Of a stretch of 64,000 nt of DNA, positions 24,771 to 38,353 are shown piece after piece (positions within the stretch are counted from its first letter, which is position 1; every line of letters starts with the position of its first letter). This DNA is from Branchiostoma floridae. Its lineage: Eukaryota; Chordata; Leptocardii; Amphioxiformes; Branchiostomatidae. Under the pieces are notes generated by a model. That model was not told the origin of the DNA and did no database searches. It was given only the letters and a program-made list of their open reading frames with translations. The translations under genes and the position numbers were made by a program. The stretch is taken from positions 10,682,476 through 10,746,475 of the forward strand of contig NC_049996.1 of NCBI RefSeq assembly GCF_000003815.2, read 5' to 3'.

Positions 24771-25022
24771 AGAGTCTAGTGCTATTTTAAGAAGCTCCTG
24801 CACTGTTCTGCATATACTAGTTCTACTTTCATTGGTACATACATCTAACATAGAACAGCACAACTCAAAAGCTTCAACAGAATCAACACAACACTGCTAA
24901 AAGAGTCTGAGCTATTTTAAGAAGCTCCTGCACTGCATATACTAGTCCTCCTTTCATTGGAACATACATGTACATCTAACATAGAACAGCACAGCTCAAA
25001 AGCTTCAACACAACATTGCACT
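24771..25022. repeat. Tandem duplication of ~125 bp
   Basis: Copy 1 (24771-24900) and copy 2 (24902-25022) share 'ctattttaagaagctcctgc', 'catatactagt' and 'atctaacatagaacagcaca', with small indels. Confidence 0.85.
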
Positions 25023-28000
25023 ATTTTTTTAAAGACATAACACATGAATCAGCAAGAGAAGCCTGTATAATTCCCACTCAACCTGCACAGCTCCTCTGAT
25101 CCGTCTGTCAATAAATAATTCAACACCACACCTGCGCCAAACCTTCTTTGCACTTGGTGAAGAGCATATTGGCTAAATTGTCGTTGAGCCTGTCTACCAC
25201 TAGTACCAGTATCAGCTGTCAGTACCTGATGTTAGAACTGGCTTTGAGTCTGAGTTTTCAACAGAGGAGACCAGAAGATTTCAAATATCTCAAGGGTGAC
25301 AATTTTGCAATACTGTAACAGACAGAATGAAATATAGGGGACATAACATTATATGAATGCAGGGTAATAAAACTAAAACACCAGTGAAAATGTAGCTGAT
25401 TCACATGGGGGATTGTCTACAGGGGACTACAACATTGTCAGGCTGCACAAATTTTAAAAAAAGGACTGATAACATATCAGGGAAAAGGATATTTTTGTTC
25501 AAATTTCAACTTTTAAATAAACCCTGTCATAGTTGTACCAAAGTGACCAATGGTATCTAAATTTGCAACATGAAAATGCCTTCCTCACAGCTAAATTGGC
25601 CTGTGATTTTGGTATTAAACTTATTATCTAAGATTCAGAATTTATGCAATGAAATAGTTACGGTATTAAAGAGTATTTATTGAATTTTGCTGTAATGACC
25701 ATTTTATTTTGTAATTGGGCAATTTTTATGAAGCCAATAATTACTAGATTGACTGTGATGATTCATATCATTGCAGATGTTCAACTGAGAGAAGAAAAAG
25801 ATCTGTGAATCCTGTTATTTCAAGACATGCTCTTCACTGCATGGTATTGGTAGCATGCGTACGTTATTGTTTTCTGAAAACTTTGGCGCTTTCAATCACT
25901 GTTGATCCCGCAACTGTCTCATGGTACTCACATCGCTCCGAGCCGGAATATTCCCTCACAAAAGATCACAAAAACAACTAAATATCTCCACAATACCTAT
26001 TGTACAAGACCTCCCACGTACTTCCTCTCTATTATCCAATATTCAATATAATCCAGACCCCATTAGTCGATATACAATATATAGTTCTGGGACTATGAGA
26101 TTTCATAAACTTTAATACAAGCTTTATATGCAGGAAAGACTAGCTAAATGTTTCCCATGGAGGGTATTTGTGGCTGCTTTTAACAGTTGTAAAGGCATTT
26201 CTCTAGTCATTGTTTCCATCACAGGGCTGACAATGGCGTCCTGTTATGGGGGGAAAGCCATAACAGAAGGTGCTCCTGACAAATGGATTCATCACCTATG
26301 GAATAGACTGGTGTTATGACAATAGTGGCGGGAGGGCGGATGATGTCTGAAGGAAAGAAAGGTGAAGGGAGGTTCTCCAGACAGTATAGATGGGACTTTG
26401 AATCGGTTCAGCATGGGGGGTCTGCATGGTGATTCAGAGGTTGAAACTTTTGTCTCCTTTAAGTCCTTATCCGAGAGGGACACCGATGCCCCCTAGATCT
26501 CTCGTGCCTGTGACGGCAGTGACGCTATTTTGGTTTCCGACTATACGATAAACAGTCTACAGCAGAGTCTGATGGATATCTGAATTTTTCTCTGTTGTCC
26601 TTTACAAATTTGCACTGTTGTTCAATTTCCAAGCCAATGTGTTGGTGCAAGGACGTTATATAATGTCCTTGGTTGGCGTGGTCAACTAAAATTTGGCCAT
26701 TTCTATCTATATCTTTACCCATCAATTTTTGTCTGCCAAGCTAGACACAATGGTCTTAAAATTTTTTTCCTTCATACGCGTTAAATTTCCATTAAATGAT
26801 TTAATGACCAGTGCTGGCGAGAGCTCTGCCTTGTACATGTATACGACTGAATGAACTTTATTGCTTAACAATCGTACATGGTACATGATATATACAATTG
26901 TTCAGAGCTCACTTGTATGGATAAGAATGGACAGATTTCTATACTGATTTATATCTTACTATCTAGTAAAAGAATATTCTGTAGTAAAGCGCACAGTATT
27001 GCATGCTTCTTCCTAATACTGTAGTTAGCAATTGGATATATCCAGCCCTAGCATAGAAGTACAGCTTGCAAAACTGCCAGACTGCTCATTTTCACCTGTA
27101 GTTTGGCTTTTGCAGGCTGGTACATGTATTTTGAGCCCCGGCACATAAATTCCTTTTCCTTTCTCAATTTCTATCCCTGTCACGACCGCAGTGGCATCAG
27201 AATCACAGTTCCCCATCCGTGAATTATACATGCGGCACGTATTTGTCTAATTACGGCCAGTAAATTATTCATATTGACCCCCATGGCGAGACGTGTGCGA
27301 ACAATGGCCAAGCCTCAGATTTATTGTGTTCTGATGACTTTGGCAATGAACAAAGGGAAGCAAAAATGCCAGCTTGCACTTGATGAATGAGTGTGTCAGA
27401 AAAGTCTAGGAAAATAAAGTGTTGTTATGAAACCTTTGCCTTGCAAAACTCACAAACTTGTCAATTCAACAAGGCTGTCAATTCAGCAAGGCTGTCAAAA
27501 GTGTAATATTTAGCCATTTCAAGGCAATAAAATTCAACAAATTTTCTAAAAATGTCACAAAATAATAAATTATTTGCCTCCATACTTCAATGTTATGGAA
27601 AAATAAAATCGAACACTATTAAAAAATATATGGGAAGAACGGAAGTCCACAGTACAGCTTATAAAGAATCATCATCATAGAGAATATAAAGAATGGGGAG
27701 ATTTAATATAATAATCCTTTACTGAGAAGCTTGGACTTGCATCATGCATATGGCATATAAAGCAGAAAATTTACGACTTGTCTAGGTACTAAAGTCTGGT
27801 GGGGATAGGTCTGGGTGTAGACAAGTGAAAGGCAATTAGACGATTGCAGTTAAATGTGATGTACAACGTAGGGTTATACCTTAGGTTACTTTTAGTGCTA
27901 GGAAGTGTGATTTCAACTAAAAGACAGTGGCAGTCTTTTAACACTGACCATTCATTTTTTTTACATTGCCCACAAGTGTATAGGACACTTTTGACTGAAC

Positions 28001-29678
28001 CTACTTTGGCAATCTTATAACTTATATAACCCAGCTTGCAATACTAGTGCACTATTGCTTTCTTGATGGATGGTAAGCATCCAGTAAAAGCTGAACAGCT
28101 TTTTTGAGACTAATGTTTCATAAACCAACATGCAACAAGATCTGCTTCTATAAGTTTTCAAAGTTGCTTTTCTTCCACATTTCTTCTACAGTCTTGCGAG
28201 TACAAATTTTCAACATCCAGTTATGGAAAACCATCACCCACCATTCTAGTCACATCTCTGACACAGGGGCTTCATGCACAATTTGCTCCACATTTATACA
28301 ATCTATGTAAACAGGCTGGGGTAAAGTGCCTGCATGAGGACCTGATTGCCCCACCAAAGAGACGCATACATCATTTCAGACATCAAGGCCTTAGACTCAG
28401 ATCTTTCGCTCTAGGAGTTAGAGCAGTACTAAAGCTGGGTAGGATGATCATGATGTATGTGTAGCAACTTTGGGCAACCTGTAATAAGAAATGTCTAGAG
28501 CTTGGAACTTATGTAAGCTTAGATGGAGATTCAAAAGGCAGACAGAATTTCATTTTTACATTTATTGTTGGAACTATATAGAATTTCAGCATACTTCTTG
28601 CATTCTTTAATACAGCCTGTGGTTGTGATTCAAGTCTTTTGCAAAACTAAAAACTTAAAACAAATATGAAATAGTGTTCAAGAGCAAACTTGGACAGAAG
28701 AATGGTAAAAATAGATTAGCCCATGGCTACTTCCCCTCAACCAATGAGAGGCTCCCATTTTCTGTAGATATATCCAAATAGTTTGGGGCTATGAAAAAAA
28801 GTGTGAGGCTATTTCATGCAAATGAGGAAAAAAGTGTGGTGTTATTAGACATTCACACCCCTTGGCCATCTCCACCTGTTAGATCTATCATTAGTAGTGT
28901 ACATTACCATCTTATTGAAACCAGGTTGCCTCCTTCTTCCCTTACCATTCAAACATTGATCCAATTAGACTCCTCCCATCCTTCAGTCAAACTGACAGCC
29001 ACTTCCTACTTTGATTTTTCACTCATTACAAAAATGTCTTCATGTGGTGGTTTGGAATTCTGAATATTCAGTAATGCATACATCTACAGTCTGCAACCAA
29101 CAAGTGGTTGGCCAATTACTTAAGCTGATCTAATTTTGAAAATTCAAGTTACAAGTCGACTAACTTAAATTTGCTCAAATACACCTGGTCCACAAAAGTG
29201 ATATTAATGAATGTCAGTCTGCATTTTTTGCAGACTCTGAATCTAGTACAGCTAGCTGGGAAAAGAATGTGGTCATGCCAAAATAAAATATCAAGCTACG
29301 AACTTGAGTAAATGTTTCACAACAAGTTGAAAGACTACTAATTGTTACCAATGTCAAACATACTCCTCCACTCAAAATGTAACCGTGGAGTAAGAAAGGC
29401 AGCCTGATTCAATTAGAGTGATCCAATTCTGAGCTGGCTATGTCCACAATTTGTGTGGGAATATTTGTAACAGAGGGGGGTGAGGACCTGGCATGTATCC
29501 ATCCCAAACAGCATAGGTAGAATTCCAGGGGGATTGTTCACATATTTCTTTGGTACCTTTCACCAATATAAGTCAAGAAATCCCAAGCTATGTCAATCAG
29601 GATATCCATAATCCGTGTTGTCTTTGGATTCGTTCTAACAAACTATGGCTAGATTGTCAAGCTCTGTCTTTCAAGTTC
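25023..29678. other. Non-coding stretch with weak open frames
   Basis: No supported gene. A minus-strand frame at 26525-26740 is rich in Lys, Asp, Gln and His, and looks mildly coding-like, but no domain is recognised. Unique GC-richer sequence at 27220-27380 contains taattac- and aacaatgg-type motifs and may be regulatory, by inference only. The rest is AT-rich. Confidence 0.4.
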
Positions 29679-29784
29679 AGCCTGAGTAACATCCTCAGTA
29701 GTGACCGCTGGCTCAATCCTTTCACTTGCTAAACGTGGTTAGAGCCAGTGGTCACTACGGAGGATGGTACTCTGGGCTCAGGCT
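29679..29784. mobile_element. 106-bp foldback MITE
   Basis: Inverted arms: 'agcctgagtaacatcctc' and 'gtagtgaccgctggctc' at the left pair with 'gagccagtggtcactac' and 'gaggatggtactctgggctc' with 'aggct' at the right. There is a small insertion between blocks in one arm. No clear target duplication. A predicted peptide across it is not a gene. Confidence 0.7.
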
Positions 29785-30028
29785 ATTCCAAGTTATTGTA
29801 TTTGCCAGCCCGCGATCCCTTTCCTGCAATTTAGTGGCCCTGTTTGTGACAATCATTCCCAAAGGTTAAACCACACAGGAAATATTTAACATACTAAGTT
29901 AACAATGTTGTTCTGAGCTTGTTAGGGATGGGAAGAAGGCACATCTGTTGACTCTGTGATGTTTTACCTTTGAATCATATCAAGACATTTATTGCTTACA
30001 AGCCATTTGGCTTTAACTTCAAGTTGAA

Positions 30029-30103
30029 GTGGATACACTAAAATGTCATCTATTTCAAGCAACTAAGGTGGATACACTAAAATGCCATCTATTTCCAACA
30101 ACT
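30029..30103. repeat. Short tandem duplication
   Basis: Two adjacent copies of about 38 bp share 'gtggatacactaaaatg' and 'catctatttc', the second with minor changes. Confidence 0.7.
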
Positions 30104-30839
30104 TCCTAATAAAAATGATTGATGAATTTGACGCTAAACTCCTATATTGTCTGACCCCTTCCACCCCTCCAACTTTCTTCAATGGTACAGTCCTATCAAA
30201 CCAATGTGTCCAGTTTTATAACCAAAGGCAGAGTTCTGTCCTGCCTAGTTAGAAACAGATAGAGTTTCCAAAGGGTCAAACAGACACATAAAACTTGTCA
30301 TCAATCCCTGTCCTCAGAGGGTCATCATTGGTACCAACCTATTTTCTTATATGGTACAAATAAACTTCAGACATCACCTACTGCATAACCTCTATCAGTA
30401 TATCAGAGAAAGCAATTTTGCTTGAGAATGTAAAAATCATGAAATACAATCTATCAACTGCCTCCGCTGTTTAGCACCTAATATATCAGCCTTTGAGTAG
30501 ATGTACAGGGAGGATATAAGATATGTAATCTTACACACTTTTACAAGTATTAGAAAATAGTTCTCGTCATATTCAATCAAAGTAAAGCATCGGTAAGATG
30601 TTCGAGGGCAAAGAGATAGTTGAATACAGATGGAAGAAAGTCATTTACCCAATTTACTAAAGAATGGCTTCTAGCAAGCAATGATTTCTATTCAAACCTG
30701 GTTTAATTTGAACCTTGACATCTGTACACTTTTTTTTCGTCATACATACGGGTACAGTGGACATTAGATATACAACCATACCTACAACATGGCAAAAAAA
30801 GTATGATACACGGATTAGAAAATAAGTTTATGGGCAAGT

Positions 30840-31145
30840 TTGCTTGCAAAATCATCTTACCGCTATGGTTAACAACCGGACGCCGCAAGATTCGCCGGAA
30901 CATGTGCACCGGTTCTTTCCAAAAATCGGCAGTGTGGCAGAAGACCAACTGGTTAATTTTGGCAATATTGCCCATGAAAATAACATGTATGGTTTCGTTT
31001 CTCTCCTGTTGTTGGAGCCAATGTCCCAACACCACCAAAAAAGCAAATATTCTACGAGAAAAACAGTCGGAAGCGTGTCTAAACAGAAATTTCGAGCTTG
31101 GGTCACTTCACTGCATGCAAGCATGGGCGAGCAGTTTTTTTAAAC
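30840..31145. other. Stop-poor segment with open frames on both strands
   Basis: Two plus-strand and two minus-strand frames stay open over about 90-120 codons here. One minus frame ends at 'accatagcg/gtaaga', a plausible donor. The plus frame carries HVHRFFPKIGSVAEDQLVNF. I recognise no family on either strand, so direction and function are undecided. Confidence 0.25.
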
Positions 31146-31439
31146 GAAACACAGACTTTTATTTCAGATAAATACGTGATGAAGTCAAATGTTTTGGTAG
31201 CAGTTTGCCTTATTTATGCAATTTCTGCAACAGATACATTTTATATAGTTAAATGTAGAGTATAATCACACCACGCGTAACATTTCCACCCCCAGTCTAA
31301 TAGACTATCCCAATGACCCCGTATGACCCAGAGGCCGCCACTTTCGTCAGTGTGTGTTGCGGACCATCGACGCGTCAAAATCTGACCAAAGCCGGCCGAT
31401 TTCTCAAGTTATAATCAATTATATCGATGTCGCTACATC

Positions 31440-31685
31440 CTTCAAAATTATGAGGTAGTCTGGCAACATTTTGGAAAAACTACGCGTGCCCGCGGTGGTC
31501 GTTGGAAACACGACGCGTGCCGCGGTAAAGAGTTTAATCCGATTGTGTGGTCGCGGTCGCAAGTTTGAGTTTAATCCGATTGTATAAAACTCATGTGAAC
31601 ACATTTTTTTTAATCCGATAGAAAATTTCAATCGGATTCCTTGTTTAACTCACTTGCAATTTTTTCATGTGAACAGGGTCTTAAA
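31440..31685. repeat. Repeat-like block with 'aatccgatt' subrepeats
   Basis: The 9-mer aatccgatt, with inverted aatcggatt, recurs near 31538, 31573, 31610 and 31630. The block ends with 'catgtgaacagggtctt', resembling the right end of the element at 34682-34856 (tatgaacagagtctt). It is probably the remains of a related inverted-repeat transposon; the opposite end was not found. Confidence 0.4.
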
Positions 31686-32254
31686 CCCACCATCCTAGAC
31701 CTTGACAATGTGTTGCATTAAACTAAATTATCTTTAACTCATAAACATTGGCTCAAGTCAAGATATCACACTCACAGTTCTACTTTTTCTAATGAAAAAA
31801 AAGTCTGCAAAAGAACCAAACAACATTGTGTATCATTCTTCTGTGACTTTCTGTTTGCATGATGGACAGGAAAGATTGAGATCAGGGCCAGTGGAACAAG
31901 ACTGCCAATCACATAGCTACTTTTCCAGTCCAGTGCACAAGATGCAAAGAACTAGATATATTATATGAGACAGGTTTGCCATTACTTAAAACACACATGA
32001 GGGCTGTAGCAACCTTTTGGCATACTTTTTAATATCTGAATCCGTTTCAATCGCTCATTTGAAGTATGACTAGCCCTAGGCATAACATACCAAGCTATGC
32101 AGGTATGTTGTGGTTAGCAACCGATCTTTATACAGGACAACATGTCATACGCTAGCTCTGTGGATCTAGTCTTTAGGCCAAGAAAAATATTACCTCCAAA
32201 TGACATATTGCCATGTTTACCACCTTTATGAAGAATGTTATGTTGTAATGTGTG

Positions 32255-32312
32255 TCTGTATGTTTGTGTGTTAGTCTTTGTATGTGTGTGTCACTGTGTG
32301 TGTGTGTGTGTC

Positions 32313-32360
<48 letters not shown>
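32255..32360. repeat. (TG)n microsatellite
   Basis: TG repeats interrupted twice by 'tcac', ending in a run of more than 25 pure TG units. Confidence 0.95.
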
Positions 32361-32364
<4 letters not shown>

Positions 32365-34288
32365 ATTGTGAACAAGCGTAAGTCGTGATGTTGAGGATGG
32401 ATTTTTATGATATTTGGTAGTTGTATGCTGTAGATCTACATCAAATACCAGATTGACCTACAAAGTTGGCAGTTCAATTCTGGCAAAGAAACTTCTACTT
32501 TTTTATAGACAAACTCAAGAGACCTGGCCTGTAAACTCCTTGGCAGAGGTAACTCCCCCCACATGTGGACCACAAATGTCCCCCTCTGGCTCTCCTGCCA
32601 TGTCCTACGCCCACTTGTTGTACCCCAGAGGTGTCTAGCAGACAGGATTGACAGGACAGGGCAGACAGTTGTTTTTCATTCCCTCCACAAACAAACAGCA
32701 GAACAGACTTCTCTTTTATAAGTCAGGCACTTTAGCTGGGGATTGGTTCTTGCCCAGCCAAGACTTTGGATACAGTATCTAAAAAATATCAGCAACTCTA
32801 AATTTGAAGGCATAATTCAACAATGCTGGGGAAGCAAGTCAGCAAAAATTTATCATATTAAAACAACTATTTGCTGACTTGTCAATTTTCTGCTCTTTTT
32901 AACGCTGCAAATATTTTTTTTTTCACTTTGAAAAGGATACTTGGTTAATGTTGAAATAAAGGGGTCAGGGTGAATGCCATTAGCAGTTTATCAGCATTTC
33001 AGCTGGACTGGAAAAACTACCAATGGGCATGAATGCTAATAAGATTGTGTTGACAAGAACTGAGGGCATAAGGTTCCAAATCAAACAGTTGAAAACTTTC
33101 TTATCTTATCAGAAATGGAAAAGGGAACTTCCTGAATCAGCCCACTACTTGTCCGTTGGGACCTGCCCTGAAAGCTGTGGGTAGAAACTCCATCTTTCAC
33201 CTGACCAGACTTGCAGACAGCCACAACAGAAGTGGTAGACCAAAAATTGTCACCATGCCTTCCTAGAATGGTGGAGCAAAGTCTCACAGGAATAGACCTG
33301 GAGTGGTGACCAGTGGATAACTGCACCCACCAGCAAGGTAAAAATGAGGCAAGCAAAACTGAGTACAAAACAAAAAAGGGAACATTTACGTTATGATGGT
33401 TACATCAACAGTTTTTGACCTGCAACAAGAAATATTTAGATTCTATACATCTTCAATTCTCCCCCCCCCCCATCTTTCCTGCTCTGTCTGACAGTCCATA
33501 AAGTAATAGACAGTAAACAAATATCACCCATCCAGAATATGCAACTTTGTTAAAGTCCATCATGAAATAAGACAAGATGATGTATTGTTCAATATAGCAA
33601 GCTATATTTGTAAGTTCTGAAGACTAGAGCCTAGTAGAGGACCTTCAAGTTACCTGAATCCTATGTAATTCAACTACCAAACTTTCTCGACTACTATTGG
33701 CGACTATCCATCCACCCAACCTGTTTCTTCTATAGCCTATAAATAATAGGGAAAACGGAGCAAAAGCAAGAACTGCTTCTTGGGGAGCTCTTCTCACTCA
33801 AGACAACTAACAGAATCAAGTTGATAATAATCTAACAATACAATAAAGTGTAGTGACAGAACCTAAAGCTAAAGGTGTCTAATGTGTCACTCTGACACAA
33901 TCTGCTAACTGGTTTACAACTGGAGTGAATCCAGTAAGGTTTATTGTGGCTTACTTAGGAAATAAAAGGCGCAAGTTTTTACACATTAGCTGTCGACAAC
34001 GGGAATTCAATAGACTACTAACGCGCCGAATTCCCTGCAACGACCTCTGCTATTCACAAACTATTTGACCTTCATGAATTTTCATTCCCCTTCTGTTTGG
34101 TATAAATTGCAGCAGTTTTGTTCCGCGGTGTTTGAGAAAGAACTCTATTACCCTGTAGTCCTGCCGTTAACAATACACGATACACAACCACGCAGGATCA
34201 AAAGTCTGACATGTATATTACTTTCTTTTCAGCTCTTTACTGTAGGGGGTGGCATTGTGAAAAATTCTTCTGATGTTGTGTCACTGCG

Positions 34289-34621
34289 ATGGCGTCTCGG
34301 GAACTTTCATTCAAAAACATTGGACAGAGTTTCTATCGGTCTTTTGCTCCTGTATGTGTTGCGACCATTTTCATGGAAATTGCTTTCTTCTCTACTTCCT
34401 TTGATGGCTCAACAATGGGCAATTCCGACGGGAGGCATGGGTGGATTGCACACAAAAGGAAAAACTCATCGGAGGACGAAAACAAGGAATCACAGGCCAT
34501 AGTCAAAATTAATGTTCCATGCAACATTGCAGGAGGTCCAGCTATTTCATTCATCCAGCGAGGCCCAGGATTTGTTAAGGCTACTGCACATTATAAAGCA
34601 ACAAATGCTAATGAGTCATGA
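34289..34621 (+). CDS. Candidate 110-residue open frame
   Basis: The ATG at 34289 has a favourable context (ctgcgATGG) and is preceded by an acceptor-like 'ttactttcttttcag' ending at 34231. The product starts MASRELSFKNIGQSFYRSF and is polar in its second half. No signal peptide, membrane segment or family is recognised. A diverged copy of the middle of this frame (about 34395-34500) lies at about 35085-35190, where the frame is broken. That suggests a repeat or a decayed duplicate rather than a stable gene. Confidence 0.25.
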   Translation: MASRELSFKNIGQSFYRSFAPVCVATIFMEIAFFSTSFDGSTMGNSDGRHGWIAHKRKNSSEDENKESQAIVKINVPCNIAGGPAISFIQRGPGFVKATAHYKATNANES

Positions 34622-35190
34622 AAGCAACAACCACAACGATTTCATCGCATGCAAATTGACCTCATTTTCAACTAGAGTAAGGACCCGGTCATACCGGGAT
34701 TTGCAACTCGATTTTCACCCAGCCTTGGGATCGATGCTGACTAACGAAAGCCGGTATGAACGGTCTAAATCTGGCTGTAGGTTTAACCGATTGTAACAGG
34801 ATTAATCACGTACCGGTGTGAATCCAAATTTCCAAATCCTGGTATGAACAGAGTCTTGGGAGGTGTTACCAAGGTGATTTTTTAACCTCCTTGGTGTTAT
34901 AACAGATCCTTTAGATTCATACAGAAACTTATGTATGTTGCAATATCATTCTATAATGTTAAAAGTTTCAGCCTAACAAAATGGCATGAAAATCGCAAAG
35001 TTCATTGCAGGTCAAGTTTACCGGATCCACCTGACCAGACTTGAGAAAACTATTTGTGCTATGACTATGAGGACGACTTGTGTACACTTCGATGACTCAA
35101 CATTGGACAATTCCAGCACCAGACATGGGAGAATTAAGCACAAATGAAAATCACTGTGGAGAATGACAACAATGTCCTTCACGAACCACA
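34395..35190. repeat. Diverged direct duplication flanking a MITE
   Basis: The segments at 34395-34500 and 35085-35190 align over about 100 bp. They share 'gatgactcaacattgg'/'gatggctcaacaatgg', 'caattcc', 'catgg' and 'gcacaaatgaaaa'/'cacaaaaggaaaaa'. The MITE at 34682-34856 lies between them. Confidence 0.5.
34682..34856. mobile_element. MITE with 'tcatacc(g/a)ggatttg' ends
   Basis: Left end aaggacccggtcataccggg and right end, read inverted, aagactctgttcataccagg, both followed by atttg, are imperfect terminal inverted repeats (about 20 of 25 match). The interior repeats 'ccggtatgaacggtc' and 'ccggtgtgaatcc'. No clean target duplication. Confidence 0.6.
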
Positions 35191-36319
35191 AAAAATATAC
35201 CAATTTTTAAAGAAAACAGTGCACAGCAAGAAAAAAAATAGAAAAATAGACACAGGTAGAAAGATTTGTTTATACAAGTTCAGTCAGCACCTTGATTTAT
35301 AAGTTAATATTTAAACATTCTCTGATTGTATGGCCAAAAATGTTAACCATCTTATGTATGATTTCTAGATCCAATAAAAGCTTTATGGCAAGCTGTGTCG
35401 TGAGTGGTGCAGAGTCTGTTATGTACACTTTACTGGGAAATTTCTGTATGAATAGGTGGTCAAAGGTCCATTGATTTATTGACTAACACACCGCACCACA
35501 CAGTGCACTGTAACCTTGTTTTAGTTGTTAGCATTTCTCAAATAGTTGCCTGTGGTTACACAATCTGGAGCGCCTTGTATTGGTATCGATTCAACCTTGG
35601 CTTGTCCTGTTCCTTTCACACAATTCTTCAGAAACAAAGTCTTAGTAGAAATCTTCCCTTGTTTCCATCAAAACAAGCCTCCTTGAATGTTGGTACAGGT
35701 GCCTAAACTTTGACCTCAAACAGTTCAGTCAGCATTTTCTTCAATCTTGACACTAACAATGTAGAGACTTACATTAAGAGCATCTTAACTTAATATACCT
35801 TTCCAAAGAGAAAATAGTACAATGTATTAGAGTGTCTTATCATTACATGTATATGTCCAAGATGTCCGACTTTATATAACCCCGCTTGTATAACTCTCAC
35901 CTAACAGCTTGGAATGGTGACACGTTTTATAACAACTAGGTCAGCCTCTGCCCACATATTGGTCATAAACAGGCAACCTGTTGCGCAGCCTATTGGGCCT
36001 TGGGTGAGGAAAGATTAAAAGATTATGATGTTGGCAAAGCTGGGTCCTAGAGACAGCTTAGGACGTCCTAGGTACAAGATAAACAAAACCTACAAAACGT
36101 TTCTGGAGTTTGATAATGTGGAAAATTTCTAATTGAAATGCAGTATGATTTTACAATGTCAAGCTTGCTAATTGTAAATGAATATCAAACAATAACAATA
36201 TCTTGTCATCAAAGTAGACCTAAAAAACACTAAAGTATGCTTGTATAAATGCATTGCTGTTGCCTTAATTTATCATTTTATTATGAAGTGATATACCAAT
36301 GTACATTGTTTGAATAATC

Positions 36320-36346
36320 CAGTCATCATCATCATCATCATCATAC
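36320..36346. repeat. (ATC)n microsatellite
   Basis: Seven consecutive 'atc' units. Confidence 0.9.
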
Positions 36347-38013
36347 TACTACATATATGCTTGGCCAAACATGTCCTAAAATTACCTTTAAAAAATACAG
36401 ACCAACCATTGGTCTACCTAGGTTTTAGTTATTTCAAAACCACAATGACTCTGATTTCAAAGAGTGACCACGACAGTCACAAACTGGGACTTAGTCATTC
36501 CTCGGAACTACTGTACTCACTTCCTGTGTGGTTACATACCCAACCAACACTGCTACTGAAGAATGTCTCTGCCCTGTATTACTTTTCCAAATGGAGCACA
36601 GGCAAGGTCACAGTTTGCATACACGTTTCTCTGTTTTCTTAACCAGTGACACTGTTTTCTTTTGGTATTTCATGCCTATCATTGTTTGCATATTTCTTTG
36701 TAATATGCTCAGGAAAAATTTTACAACTGAAGGAAAATCTGAATGATTTAGAATTACATGGTTTAGAAGGAAATGTCCTTCAAATTTCATGAATTATTTA
36801 GCATAAACTTTTTGTCGTGGTATTCCATATATTTCTCTGACATATCATTACTTATAGGTGCAGAACATAATAGCAAGAAATAGAAAGCAGGAAACAACTT
36901 TTTTAAAGATATGAAATAGAAGACGACCAAAATGTGTCTCTCAAACATCATGAATTAATCATGAAGGACAAAGCATAGCCAAGGGCGTTGAAACCTTTTG
37001 CTTGGACTTGGATTTGTCTGGCTGTATTATTGCCCTGTCTGATTCCCTTCCTTTGTCTGTCAACTTTTAGTTATTTGTCTCCGCCAAAAGTCCCACCCAA
37101 AACCCACAGAAAACAAGCGGTGCTTCATATGAAAGGAGAGAAGTATTACCGTAAACCCTCTCACTTCCTGATTGGTTGCTGAATGAAAGGTTTAACAGAA
37201 ACAACAAGATATATTACAGTAGATAGTAGTGACACCTAGAGGGCTTAATCCCCAAACTCTTCAGAATGTCTGAAGCATTTAACTGCCTCCCCCCTCCCAC
37301 ACTCAGTCTTTGTTTACCAAAATGTTACTTTCTTTCAACCCAAAAATGCAAAATTACAGCTTTTTTCCCTATCTGATCCCCATCCTACGTACTATACAAA
37401 ATCTATCATAAAGGGTCTGTTTCTGTCAATAGGAATCAAACTCCCACACAGTCTCTGTTTCATAGTGTATGGGTATAATTTTAGCATTTTTATGTGGGCT
37501 TTTTTTCTGTAACATATAATTTCTGAGCCAGAGCAATGACTAATGTGACAGCTATGTGCAAGACTGTAATCTTTAACCAGTGTATCATCTAAAATTCTGC
37601 ACCCATTGAAAACTTTAATATATACAAGGGCACTCTTGGTGCTTGAAATACACCATCAACATGTACAATTAAAACCAATTACCCTGAAGTTTACTCGTAT
37701 ACCTATGTGAAAATAAATGTTAATTCGGATTTCCTGAATCGTTCCTACATTTTGATTTTTCCATAAAAATCTGCTACCATACAATGACTAGGACACTTGA
37801 GCTAACAGAACATACATGTACACAAATGTTAGCAAATTTCTAGTAGTATCCTACTAGTAACGTTACAGGCTTCCAGCACAAGACATAACCTCACCTGGCA
37901 GATTAAAAGGTGAGAAATATTGAAGGTTAGCATCAGGGGTTAATGGAAATATTCCTCTGATGTTGGTATGACTTTGACAGTGAAGGTCGAAGCAATGATT
38001 CTATATAACAGAG

Positions 38014-38353
38014 CAGGGCTTTAGCCAGCTCGAATTTTTTTTCCGTCAGCCAATTACAATGGTCGCGAAAACCGCGAAAATTAATTAGAAGGACTGAACT
38101 GAGACCTTGAAAAACGGGTTTTAATGAGATTATCGTATGCGAAAGGGCGCCGACACACATTGTCAACAATCATAACAATAGCAAAACAAACAGTGTGTGG
38201 CTTTTACGGCCGTGGACGGCGTCCCCAAGCCGCCTGTAGCTTCCACCAAGGATTTTTGTCCGTCAAGGTCGACGGATTGGTTTTAAAATTTTTCCGTCAG
38301 ACGCAGCAAATTTCCGTCAATTGACGGAAAAACGGACGCTGGCTAGACCCCTG
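38014..38353. mobile_element. hAT-type MITE with 8-bp target duplication
   Basis: Ends are inverted: CAGGGCTTTAGCCAGC at 38014 and, read from the right end, CAGGGGTCTAGCCAGC at 38353. The flanking octamers taacagag (38006-38013) and caacagag (38354-38361) match at 7 of 8 positions. CAGGG-starting ends with 8-bp duplications are the signature of hAT transposons. The interior carries several 'ccgtca' motifs near the right end and no transposase. Confidence 0.85.
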
